Source: Neoceratodus forsteri
Taxonomy: Eukaryota > Chordata > Ceratodontiformes > Ceratodontidae
Length of the DNA: 64,000 nucleotides
Direction of reading: 5' to 3'
Assembly (NCBI GenBank): GCA_016271365.2
Contig: CM057451.1
Span: 367,681,501-367,745,500, forward strand
A program made the position numbers and the translations under genes. The notes under the pieces are model-generated. The model was not told where the DNA came from and did no database searches. It saw only the letters and a list, made by a program, of their open reading frames with translations. Each line of letters begins with the position of its first letter. Position 1 is the stretch's first letter. This document shows positions 54,813 to 64,000 of the stretch, in pieces.

Positions 54813-57563
54813 ATGAGTACCAATGCCCATAGTCTGGGTAACAAGCTTCCTGAATTAGTGGCCTTGATGGAGGAGGAACATCTGGATATCGTGGCAGTCA
54901 CAGAAACATGGTACACACAGAACCATGACTGGGACGTAAACATACCAGGATACACTATCTACAGGAGGGACAGGGAGGGTAAAAGAGGAGGAGGAGGAGT
55001 AGCTCTCTACATAAGAGAAGGAATCAAAGCAACAGAACAAAAGGGTAACGGAGGAGAAAAAGCACTGTGGGTCAATTTGGAGGCAGGCAATGGCACCACA
55101 ATCCGCACAGGGGTTGTATACAGACCCCTCTCAGGGGAGGAAATGGACAAGAAATGATAGAAAGTATACTTAGAATGGCAGATAAAGGTGAGATATTGCT
55201 GATGGGTGATCTGAATATGCCAGATGTTAACTGGAGTGCAGTTGCAGCAGCCACTTCTAAGAGTGGGGTTATTCTAGATGCCCTACAGGGGGCATGCCTT
55301 AGACAACTAATATTGGAACCCACTCGAGAGGGAGCAATCTTAGACCTGGTCTTCTCAAATGGAGATGGAGAGAGGATCACAGATGTAGAAGTGGGTAACC
55401 ATTTGGGAACTAGCGACCATCGAACAGTATGGTTCACAATAAACACAGCAATAGAGTCAAGCCATACAAAGGCAAAAGTACTGGACTTCAGGAGGGCTGA
55501 CTTTGCCAAAATGGGTGAGTGCCTAAGGAATGCACTAGCAAATGGGCAGGAAGGAGGGGTGGAAGAACAATGGGGAATAATAAAAACTGCCATCACAGAG
55601 GTAACAAGCCTTTGTTTGAAGCAAATAAACAAAACAAAACAATGTAAGAAACCACTATGGTTCTCAAAGGAGGTGGCAGTGAAGGTTCAAGAGAAAAAGG
55701 AAGCATTCAGAAAGTACAAGGAATCACAGAAGAAGCAGGACAGAGAATTGTATCAGTTAAAGTAAAAGGAAGCTGGGAAGGCAGTCAGAACAGCAAAGGC
55801 CTGAACTGGGGAAAAGATAGCCAAATCAGTTAAGAAGGGGGATAAAACCTTTTTTAGGTACATCAGGGAGCGAAGGAAGACTAAGGGAGGGATAGTGAAG
55901 CTTAATAAAGAGGAGGGGGGTGGGCAGAGGGTGGCTGTGAAAAGGCAGAGATATTAAACAAATATTTTTGCTCAGTATTTACAAATGAAGAGGGGGAGGT
56001 ACCTAAAACAAACAATAGAAACACTCTGGATACAGAAGTTGATACCAGCCCATTTACAGAAGAAAGGGTTCTGAAAGAACTCTTAAAACTGAAGGTGGAC
56101 AAAGCAATGGGGCCTGATGGGATTCATCCCAGAATTCTAAAAGAACTAAGGGTAGAACTAGTGACACCACTGACTACCCTCTTTAACAAGTCATGGGAGG
56201 ATGGAGTGGTACCTGAGGACTGGAGGAGGGCAGATGTGATTCCGCTTTACAAAAGTGGGAGGGGGGCACAAGCGGGAAACTACAGACCTGTTAGTTTAAC
56301 CTCAGTGATATGGAAAATGATGGAATCACTTCTGAAGGAAAGAATTGTCTAGTACCTAGAGGCCAGAGGGGCACAAGACCCAGGGCAGCATGGATTCACA
56401 GCAGGAAGGTCATGCCAGACGAATCTAATAGATTTCTTTGACTGGGTGACCAAAGTAGTAGATCAGCGAGGGGCTGTGGACATGGCCTACCTAGACTTTA
56501 GTAAGGCATTTGACTCAGTCCACACAAAAGATTAATATACAAGTTAGCCAGCCTGGAGTGGGTCCCAAGATGATAGCCTGGGTAAAAATTGGCTGGAGAA
56601 TAGGACACAGAGGTAATAGTAAATGGAGTCCACTCTGAAGAAGGGGGTTACTAGTGGGGTACACTTGAGGTTCAGTATTAGGACCGGTCCTCTTCAATGT
56701 CATTATGGCTACACTGCAAAGGGACTGGAAGGAAAAGTATGTCTCTTTGCAGATGACACAAAGATCTGCAACAGAGTTGATGCACAAGGTGGGTGGAAAG
56801 GATGAGAAGGGACTTGGCAAGGTTAGAGGAATGGTCAAATGTATGGCAGCTTAGATTTAATGCTAAGAAGTGCAAGGTAATGCACCTGGGAAACAAAAAC
56901 CCAGGGGAAGAGTACACAATGGGGGGAGAGATACTAACAACAACAAAAATGGAAAGGGACCTGGGGGTAGTCATATCAGATGACTTAAAGGTGGGCAAGC
57001 AATGTGAGAGGGCAGTAAGGAGGGCTGGGGGGATACTGGGATGCATAGGGAGAGGCATCACCAGTAGAAAACAGGAAGTTGTTATCCCTCTGTACAGACT
57101 CCTGGTGAGACCCCATCTGGAGTACTGTGTGCAGTTCTGGAGACCCAATCTCCGCAAGGACACAGACAAGATGGAAGCTGTCCAGAGGAGGGCAACTAAA
57201 ATGGTGCAGGGTCTGCACCGGAAGACATGTGAGGAGAGACTAAAGGAGCTTAATATGTATAGCCTCGAGGAAAGGAGGGCGAGAGAGGGGACATGATAGA
57301 AACTTTCAAGTACCTTAAGGGAATCAACAAAGTCCAAGAGGGTAGCATCTTTCAAAAAGAGAGTGTGCAAGAACAAGGGGGCACAATTTGAAGATGGGGG
57401 GCAGCTCAGAGGTAATGTAAGGAAGTATTTTTTCACAGAGAGGGTTGTGGATGCATGGAACGGCCTTCCGGAGGAGGCTGTGGACTCAAAAACAGTGGTT
57501 GAATTCAAGCATGCATGGGACAGCCATAAGGCAATTCTAGGGGGTTGGGGTAGAAAGAAGTAG
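54813..57563 (+). pseudogene. CR1 ORF2: endonuclease and reverse transcriptase (copy C)
   Basis: The start at 54813 gives MSTNAHSLGNKLPELVALM and AVTETWYTQNHDWDVNI. After a shift near 55130, ILLMGDLNMPDVNWSAVAAA and LGTSDHRTVWF (55190-55440) complete the endonuclease. The RT at 56095-56352 starts AMGPDGIHPRILKELR, with a stop just after KERIV. Next are HGFTAGRSCQTNLIDFFDW, motif A YLDFSKAFDSV (about 56490) and motif [18 protein letters not shown] (about 56740), with catalytic Asp residues kept. The C-terminus is at 56793-57563 ([18 protein letters not shown]). It is the best preserved CR1 ORF2 here but has at least four disruptions. Confidence 0.88.
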
Positions 57564-57675
57564 GCTGCTGGTTAACTAGGATCTGCAGCTTATCCATTAG
57601 GTAGGGAAATGGGCAGACTGGGTGGGCCAAGCGGTCCTTATCTGCAATCAAATTCTATGTTTCTATGTTAATACA

Positions 57676-58887
57676 TCTGAGTAGGGAAAAAAAAAACAAC
57701 TCTCCAGCCTGTTTTGATACGGATCCCATACTTGGAATTAAAACTTTTCTTATTTTAAATTTGTTAACTGGGTAAACCCAGAGGACATCAAATCCTAGGC
57801 AAATCCCACTGCTCCTCCCTCTGTACTACTCCCAACCCCTACTGTGCTGGCTTATTGGTCGTTACCTCTGACTAGTCCCCCACTGTACTCAGAATCGCTC
57901 ATCCCTCTTCCATTTTGCTACCAGATGCACTTTGCTTAACTGTCACTATTGATATGCTACGTATTGCACTATTTACTTTGTGTTTCCTATCTACTGCATA
58001 ATTTTTGCTTTCTATATAACTGTTTCATAATTGTAACATTATTAATGCATTCTCCACATCCCCCCCCCCCACCGGACGCATCTGGAAACAAGCCGTTAGC
58101 TCAGTATGCGTTTCCTGGAGAAACTCTTGAAATATATAACTATATACATACATACATACATACATACATACATACAGACAGACAGACAGACAGACCTAAT
58201 AAATAAAATGCCATTTTCATGGGGGGATCAGGCATGGTATTGGTACACTACCCTGTTCTTAATTTGTTTTTTTCATTCTGGGGTTGCCTGGGTGGGAGAC
58301 TAAAGAAATCGTCAGATTTTGCTCCAATCCACCGATGCCATCTATTCATGGTGTTGTCATTTGCTGAATCACCAGTAGAGCTGAAAAAACAACTACTGCT
58401 GTGATGTTTGAAGCGTCAAGTTCATCAGTTTAAATGTTGGGATGTTAGCTGCACAGTAATTTGCGCTTCAGAAAACTACAATGAACAGGAAAGTGTTAGG
58501 GAGGAGAAAAAATAAGGAACAGAATTTAATAAGAAACCTGGGGGGGGGGGAAGAGGAAAGAGCAAAGAATAAACGGAAAGGCAGAGGAGCGGGAAGACAA
58601 AAGGAGAGGAAAAAGCAGGGTTGTTGGTAGCAGCCAACAACATTGTTCGCCCTTGCATTTTTGAAAGCCTGCAATTTATAGTTCTGCGATTATATCACAT
58701 TACCCGAAGGATTAGAGAGCCCCAGGCTTCACAATTACTGCTAACTGCAACACCTGCAAAAGAGAAAAAAGCTGCACGATAAAGGAGAGCTCCGGGGAGA
58801 AGAAAGTCAAGGTGAAACAGAAATGATGCCAAAAAAATAAAAAGGCAGCAGAGATAAAGTTTAAAAAAAAAAAAAAAAAGGAATAGT
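57676..58887. other. Unassigned sequence with microsatellites
   Basis: No gene recognised. It includes the compound microsatellite at 58145-58195, a C-run near 58060, purine-rich sequence at 58480-58620 and an A-run at 58863-58879. Confidence 0.45.
58145..58195. repeat. Compound microsatellite (TACA)n-(GACA)n
   Basis: About eight TACA units are followed by about five GACA units. Confidence 0.95.
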
Positions 58888-59395
58888 AGGCCAGTCCATC
58901 AGGGAAACGGTAAGACTACTGCTTACATCGCCAGAGACCTGGGTTTGGGAACAAGCTTGGGTTACTGGAGGCTGGCTGAGGGAGGGAGGGAGGGTCACAT
59001 CCCAGGACAGCTCTCCTCCCTCAGGGTGCGGGGTACTGCTGCATCTTGCTGCAAGACAGACACCGGTGGAAGCAAGTGGTAGAACATGCAAGTGCAGTGA
59101 AAGGGCTGTCGACAAACACATGCATACCATGAAACATGTGTACCACTGTATGCATGCATGCCACTCTCCACCAGTGCAATGGGTGACTAAAGAGGAAAAC
59201 ATGCCCCAGACCTATCCAGCACCCACCCACTCTCGCACAGGCAAAACAACTGAAATGTCAGACCACCCATCACCATGTGTGGTCCTGTGGAAGTGGCCAA
59301 CAACTGGTAATTCCAATGGAGAGTTGGTGCCGGGGCTGGGGAGTGCCACAGGGACCAGGTGACAGAGAAGCACAAACAAATAATGGAAAAAATAA
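58888..59395 (+). mobile_element. tRNA-derived SINE, copy 3
   Basis: The head GGCCAGTCCATCAGGGAAAC and B-box-like CCTGGGTTTGGGAAC align with copies 1 and 2. The body shares the CATGCAT...CATGTGTACC block with copy 2. The tail CACAAACAAATAATGG matches copy 1. It is more diverged than the others, and I could not find a target duplication. Confidence 0.75.
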
Positions 59396-59511
59396 TGCTG
59401 ACGAGATATAATGTACATGTTTTTCAGAAAACTGATCCAGGACAGACTGAGATGCAACATCTCCTTCTCAGTGTGGGCCCATTTCCACCCAGTTCTAATC
59501 CTGATGCAAAG

Positions 59512-59735
59512 GAAAAACAGGTTACTCACCTGTAACTGTAGTTCTAGGAGTGGTATATAATGTTCATCCACACTTTCTGGCAGTTGCCTTTCCCTTTAAT
59601 ATTGGCCAGAACGTCTTCAAGCTTGCTCCTCCCAACCACCGGGATGGCAACTCTCTCGGTTCTGCCCCGTGACACCAGATCTTGCCCGCTGGAAGAAGTG
59701 TTGTGCGCCAAAGCCAGGGGAGGTCGGGTGGGTCC
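59512..59735. repeat. Left (3') inverted terminal repeat, DIRS alpha copy 2
   Basis: The inverted match to 7615-7755 of copy 1 defines it. The outermost bases GGAAAAACAGGTTACTCACC recur inverted in the ICR. The coding strand reads TTACAGGTGAGTAACC at the terminus, a close match to a 5' splice donor. Confidence 0.85.
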
Positions 59736-59855
59736 GTGTGGATGAATATCATATACCACTCCTAGAACTACTGTTACAGATGTGTAACCTGTTTTTCAAG
59801 GGACATGAATATGATGTTCTATCCACACTTTCCTAGCAGTTCTCCAAGAGGAGGG
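59735..59855. repeat. Internal complementary region, DIRS alpha copy 2
   Basis: CATATACCACTCCTAGAACT through GTGTAACCTGTTTTTC is the reverse complement of the left terminus. AAGGGACATGAATATGATG and on is the reverse complement of the right terminus seen in copy 1 (about 7735-7760). Together they form the complement of the predicted circle junction. Confidence 0.85.
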
Positions 59856-59877
59856 AAGCAAGGTGCACACCCCCTAC

Positions 59878-60700
59878 TTAGGGAACAGAGATTGGAAAAC
59901 TGAGGCCCCAAATACCTGCATCCCGACGTGGCTCAAGGTCAATGTGGTAATGGGAAATGAAGGTGTGTGCTGACTTCCAGGTAGCAGCTCTGTAGATTTC
60001 CTGGAAAGGGACATCCCTGGAAGCAGCCACTGACGCAGCGGTATGACAGGTGGAATGAGCCCTTAGCCCTCCAGGAGGCTCCCTATCCATTAACCTATAG
60101 CAGAGGTTGATGTAGGATACAATCCATCTGCCAATCGTCTGCTTAGCTGCCGGTCTGCAAGGTGCGGCTTCCACATAGGTGACAAATAGCTGGTGAACCT
60201 CTCGCCGAACTCCAGTTATGCGCTCCTTACAACAGGCAAGCGCTCACCGCAGGTCCAAAGTATGAAGCCTGTGCTCGGCCTCGGAGATGTGATTGGTGAA
60301 GTACACAGGGAGAGTAATCACTTGATTAAGGTGAAACTCTGACACAACCTTCAGGAGGAACTTCGGGTTGGGGCGCAGGACAACCGTGTCCCTGTGGAAG
60401 ACCAGGTAAGGAGACTCCACCGAAAGCACCTGTAGTTCACTGATCCTTCTGGCTGATGTGATAGCCACCAAGAAGGCAGTCTTCCACGACAGGTGAGACA
60501 TGTCACACCTGTGCATCGGGTTGAATGGCTTGCCCATGAGCTTTGCCAAAACCAGCAACAAGTCCAACGGTGGTGGTGGTTCATGCACCAGAGGGGAAAT
60601 GTGGTCAAGGCCTTTTAAAAGTGCCAGACCACCTTCTCCTGTGCCAACTGCTGACCAGGCCACACCCAGTAAGCAGAGATGGCTGTCAGGTGCACCTTAA
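59878..60700 (-). pseudogene. Tyrosine recombinase (DIRS alpha copy 2), catalytic Arg changed
   Basis: The N-terminal and central part at 60244-60663 is open: KTAFLVAITSARRISELQVL has the first arginine box. The C-terminal part at 59878-60174 is open: GLRAHSTCHTAASVAA then TWKSAHTFISHYHID with the nucleophile Tyr. In the HxxR box the arginine is Cys (HSTC), a change that fits CGT to TGT decay at a CpG. The two pieces are joined by a frame disruption near 60180-60240. Inactive. Confidence 0.87.
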
Positions 60701-61086
60701 GGGTCGTCGACCAAAGGCCTGACTTAGAGAGGGACTACAGGTAGTCAAGGATGCTAGCCACCAGACAGGACAAAGGGCCCGCCCCTTGCCCTGACATCAA
60801 ATGGAGAACCTCTTCCACTTGAAAGCATAGCATTTCCTGGTCAGCTCCTTCTGAGATGCCTCCACAATGGTGAGGACATCTTTGGAGAGACCCAAGGCCT
60901 AGAACTCTAGCCACTCAGGAACCAGGCTGTCTGGTGCAGGAATTGAAGGTCTGGATGGAGTACCTACTCCTGATGGATGGAGAGCATGTACAGGCGAAGA
61001 GGAAGATGCCTCAGGAGCCTGCTCCTGAGGCTGAGGAGATCGGGGTACCAGAAATGGCATGGCCAGTCCAGAGCCACCAGGATCAC

Positions 61087-62300
61087 CTATGCCTTGTCCC
61101 TCCTGGCCTTGAGCTGCACCTTGTGGATCAAGGAGAGTGAAGGGACAGCACAGGAGAGGCCTGGGGTCCAGGACCTCGAGAAGGCATCCCCCTGCAATGT
61201 TCCCTGCTGGGGGCACAAAACAGCCTCGGCTTTGTATTCTCCCTGGAGGCAAACAGGTCCACCTGGGGGGTGCCCCACTGGGAGAACAGATTGTGTACTA
61301 CCTCTGGGTGGAGAGACCACTCATGGGACGTCTCACCCACATGACTGAGAGTGTCAACAAGCTGGTTGGAAGTCCCTGCCACATGGATGGCTAGGAGATC
61401 GGCCTCCAGGCTGCGCATGAGGATCCACAAGCAAAGAGTTTCCTTGCACTGTGGCAGGGAGTGCACCCAGCCCTGTTTGTTGAGGTAGTACATGGTCGTA
61501 GTGTTTTCCATCTGGACCTGTACCATCTAACCCCGAATGTGAGGAATGAATGCAGTCAGCACCAGCGGAACTGCCCGGAACTCCAGTAGGTTGATGTGGC
61601 ATCAGGACTCCAGAGCCCATGGACTCTGTGTTCCCCCAGGTGGACACCCCAGCCCATGAGAGATGCATCAGTTGTAAGAATGACAGTCGGCTCTGGGCGG
61701 ACAAATGGGATCCCTTCCTGCAGATGCTCTGGGACTAACCACCACTGGAGGGCGTCCCACATCTTCTGGGTCACAGTGACCAGCTGGTCAAAGTGACTCC
61801 CGTACTGAGACCACTGGCTGGCCAGATCCCTTTGCAGGGAGCGCATTCCCCAGTGGGCCCATCGGACCACGCTAGCACACACTGCCATATAACCCAGCAG
61901 GTGCAGGAAGTCCCGGGCAGGGTGCAATTGCACAACCCGAAATGATCGAGCAAAGGAGGAGAGAGCCTCCACCCTGTCCGCCTGGAGCTGGGTTCTGGCT
62001 ATACAAGAGTTGTGCTCCACCCCGATTAAAAGGATCATCTGCAAAGGTACGAGTTCCGACTTGGCCTCATTGACCAGAAGGCCAAGTCTGACACAGGTCT
62101 GGGGGCCAGGTCCCTGGACCGCTCCACCTCCTGCCTGGAAAGGACCTGCTATTAGCCAGTCATCCAGGTAGGGGTAAATCTGGACCCCTCGGCACCTCAG
62201 GTAACCTCTCACCACTGCAATGCACTTGGTGAAGACCCTGGGGGCTGAGGACAGGCCGAATGGCATGGCCTGGAACTCTGAGAGGGCTCATTTGGCTTGG
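61087..62300 (-). pseudogene. Reverse transcriptase / RNase H (DIRS alpha copy 2)
   Basis: The 236-residue ORF at 61556-62266 runs from the RT palm through RNase H: MPFGLSSAPRVFTKCIAVV, IYPYLDDWLIAGP with both aspartates intact, the connecting WDALQWWL segment, then ILTTDASLMGWGVHLGEH with the first RNase H aspartate. RNase H continues in the ORF at 61128-61526 (TTTMYYLNKQG, LVDTLSHVG in place of LADxLSR). This is one of the best preserved DIRS polymerase fragments in the window. Confidence 0.88.
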
Positions 62301-63640
62301 AAGCAGAGAAACCTTCAATGTGATGAACAGAACGGGACGTGGAAGAACGCGTCCTAAAGAGCCAAGGAGCAAAACCACATGACCTGCTCCAGAGAGGGTA
62401 TGATCTGAGACAGAGTTACCATCTTGAAGGTGCGCAACCTGAGAAGCCTGTTCGGGTCGTGCAAATCTAGAATGGGGCACCAGCCCCCCAGCCGCTTTGG
62501 CACCAGGATGTACCTGGAGACAAACCCTGGTTATTCCAGAGGATTCATGATAGGAACCACTGCCTCCTTGTGGAGAAGCTGGACTACACCATCTCTGAGC
62601 ACTGAGAGAATGTCTGTGGATACCAAGTCTTCCCGTTGGGTCGCGGGCTCGGCAAGGAGGGTACTGCTCAAATTCCAGAGGCAGACCCTGACCCACCACC
62701 TCGAAGACCCACCTGTCCATGGTCACAGCGGACCAGGTGGAAATGAAGTGGTGGAGCCAGACCCCCATGGAAGGTGTGATGGGCATGAGAGAGGCACCCC
62801 TTATCCCATTACTGGGCAGGCTTGGAGGAGGGTCCGGCTGAGGAGCCACCAGTGCCTCTCCCTCCAGGCTTGCAGATGACCAAGGCAGGAGATTTTGGTC
62901 CAGATTGCCAGGCCTGCCTGCTGTCCAGCCTAAGGCTGGGCTGGTTTGGCTGCATGGGTAGAGGTGGCCTGAAATGGCTTCCATTTTCTGCTGCTGCTTA
63001 GAGCCCATGGGTTCCTTCTGGGCAGATGTCACAGAGTCCAAGGTGGCATTGCACTTCTCGATGTGAGTGAGGTGAGCCGGACCCCAGGCCTGAACAAGCT
63101 GGTGGCCAGGAAAGGGACATCTGTCAGCTTGTGCTGAGTGTCAGCCGTGAAAGTCGAGATCCTCAGCCAAGCCCTGCAGTGCATGGCCACTGTGGCTGCC
63201 ACAGAGCAGGCACAGGAGTCCCCACTGTCCATGGTTGTCTGAAGCTTTTGCTTAGCTACATTCTGGCCCTGGTCCTGTTTGACAGTGGTCTGGAGGTCTG
63301 CTGGCAAATGAGGAAGCACCTCATCCAGGGTGCCTAGCAGGGCATGAGAGAAGTGGGCCATAAGGAGGACCAAACTCGTCTGATGAAGACCAAGCGAGGA
63401 GGTAGCATAGACCTTTTTGGCCGCGTGGTCCAATTTCTTGGACTCTTTGTTAGGCGGCTTGTCAACATCCCCAATGTTGCCAGAGTGCCTAAACACAGAA
63501 TCGGCCGCCAGCCCCCTTGGCTAAGGGGTGTTCCGTGAATCCCAAAAAAGAACCAGTAGGTACCGTATACTTGCGGGCCATACTGGAAGTGGGCGCAGGG
63601 CAGGAAGCAGAGTGCTGCCAAAGCTCCAGGGCAGGGCTAA
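62300..63640 (-). pseudogene. Gag-like ORF, C-terminal part, and RT linker (DIRS alpha copy 2)
   Basis: The helical core MAHFSHALLGTLDEVLPHL and AWLRISTFTADTQHKLTDV (63029-63496) matches copy 1. The 293-residue ORF at 62160-63041 contains the linker TMDRWVFEVVGQGLPLEFEQ, then loses the RT frame. The acidic N-terminal half is missing because of the insertion at 63640. Confidence 0.8.
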
Positions 63641-64000
63641 TTTTTATTTTTATTTAGTTTTTTATTATATTTATTGAAATCTTGGACGACACCTGTGAGC
63701 GGATGCTTGTTGAGAGGTTCCACGTCAGATACATTTACACAAGAAAACACAATATAGTTACAGTACATTATACATACAAAGTACAAAAAATTCAACAATA
63801 TTTGGGTTTCAATGACAAACAGTTACACAAATTGTGCTAAGGCATAACACATGGTATGCCAATGTCCTGCAGGGGAGAGAGAGAGGCAGACTGTTAGTGT
63901 GAGGTACAGAGAAGCAGTGGGAGCCGGGAAAGGAAGGGCAGAGGGAAAAGAAAGAGCCAAGAGGTAGTGGGTGGGAGGCAAGTGCTAGGGCAAAAGGGGG
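63641..64000 (-). mobile_element. 3' end of a LINE-like element, continuing beyond the window
   Basis: The plus strand starts with a T-rich run (ATTTTTATTTTTATTTAG) and TTTATTGAAATC. Read on the minus strand it is an A-rich tail preceded by an AATAAA signal. It interrupts the gag of DIRS alpha copy 2. The remaining 300 bases lack coding similarity, consistent with a 3' UTR. The family cannot be named. Confidence 0.6.

Larger units (their letters stand above)
54038..57675 (+). mobile_element. CR1 LINE, copy C (5'-truncated, intact 3' end)
   Basis: It starts within ORF1 (TCCATACACCATTCTGGGGG matches copy B at about 36250-36270 inverted), and continues through ORF2 to a 3' end TTCTATGTTTCTATGTTA at about 57652-57670. 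The ATTCTATG-type terminal repeat is the diagnostic end of the CR1 clade and allows assignment of copies A, B, D and E. Confidence 0.9.
59512..63640 (-). mobile_element. DIRS-like retrotransposon, family alpha, copy 2 (5' end outside window or lost)
   Basis: It has a left terminal repeat (59512-59735), an ICR (59735-59855), a tyrosine recombinase, RT/RNase H and gag on the minus strand, all matching copy 1 where they overlap. Its gag is interrupted at 63640 by the 3' end of another retrotransposon. ORFs are longer than in copy 1, so it looks younger. Confidence 0.87.

Noticed and set aside
58106..58303. Plus-strand frame over the microsatellite
   Set aside because: Its repeated IHTYIHTYI residues come from the TACA repeat, not from a gene.

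Overview
This 64 kb window is vertebrate genomic DNA made almost entirely of nested, decayed retrotransposons. I could not identify any host protein exon, rRNA, functional tRNA or CRISPR array. Three families of DIRS tyrosine-recombinase retrotransposons, several CR1 LINEs, one L2 LINE, two L1-superfamily LINEs and a tRNA-derived SINE together suggest an amphibian, perhaps a caecilian or salamander. A reptile such as a turtle is not excluded. This assignment is inference from repeat content only.

Layout: 1-3030 CR1 copy A (minus), joined to DIRS alpha copy 1 (3031-7760, minus). 7761-8790 is a gag remnant of a different DIRS-like family, followed by unassigned sequence. 9661-24765 is one DIRS beta element (minus), interrupted by an L2 (about 10250-12958, plus) and a full-length L1 (17379-24038, plus, with perfect 14-bp target duplications). 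It sits inside a palindromic repeat. 25310-27655 is a second CR1 family (plus), with a SINE at 27687-28222. 28366-32353 is mostly unassigned, with a small retro-insert and old SINE-like pieces. 32354-38057 is CR1 E carrying a full-length CR1 copy B (minus). 38058-43636 is a second L1 (plus), fused to CR1 copy D (43657-44835, minus). 45522-52087 is DIRS gamma (minus), interrupted by a 491-bp palindromic insertion and a SINE. 54038-57675 is CR1 copy C (plus), then a third SINE. 59512-63640 is DIRS alpha copy 2 (minus), cut by the 3' end of another LINE that runs off the window.

The DIRS elements show the full architecture of their class: gag, reverse transcriptase/RNase H, tyrosine recombinase, inverted terminal repeats (ITRs) and an internal complementary region (ICR). 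In all three families the ICR reads as the complement of the expected end-to-end circle junction. This allows element ends to be placed to within a few bases and gives a relative order of insertions. Nearly every ORF carries stops or frameshifts, and several active sites are altered. The elements look dead, although some long ORFs remain (RT/RNase H of alpha copy 2; RT core of CR1 copy D).
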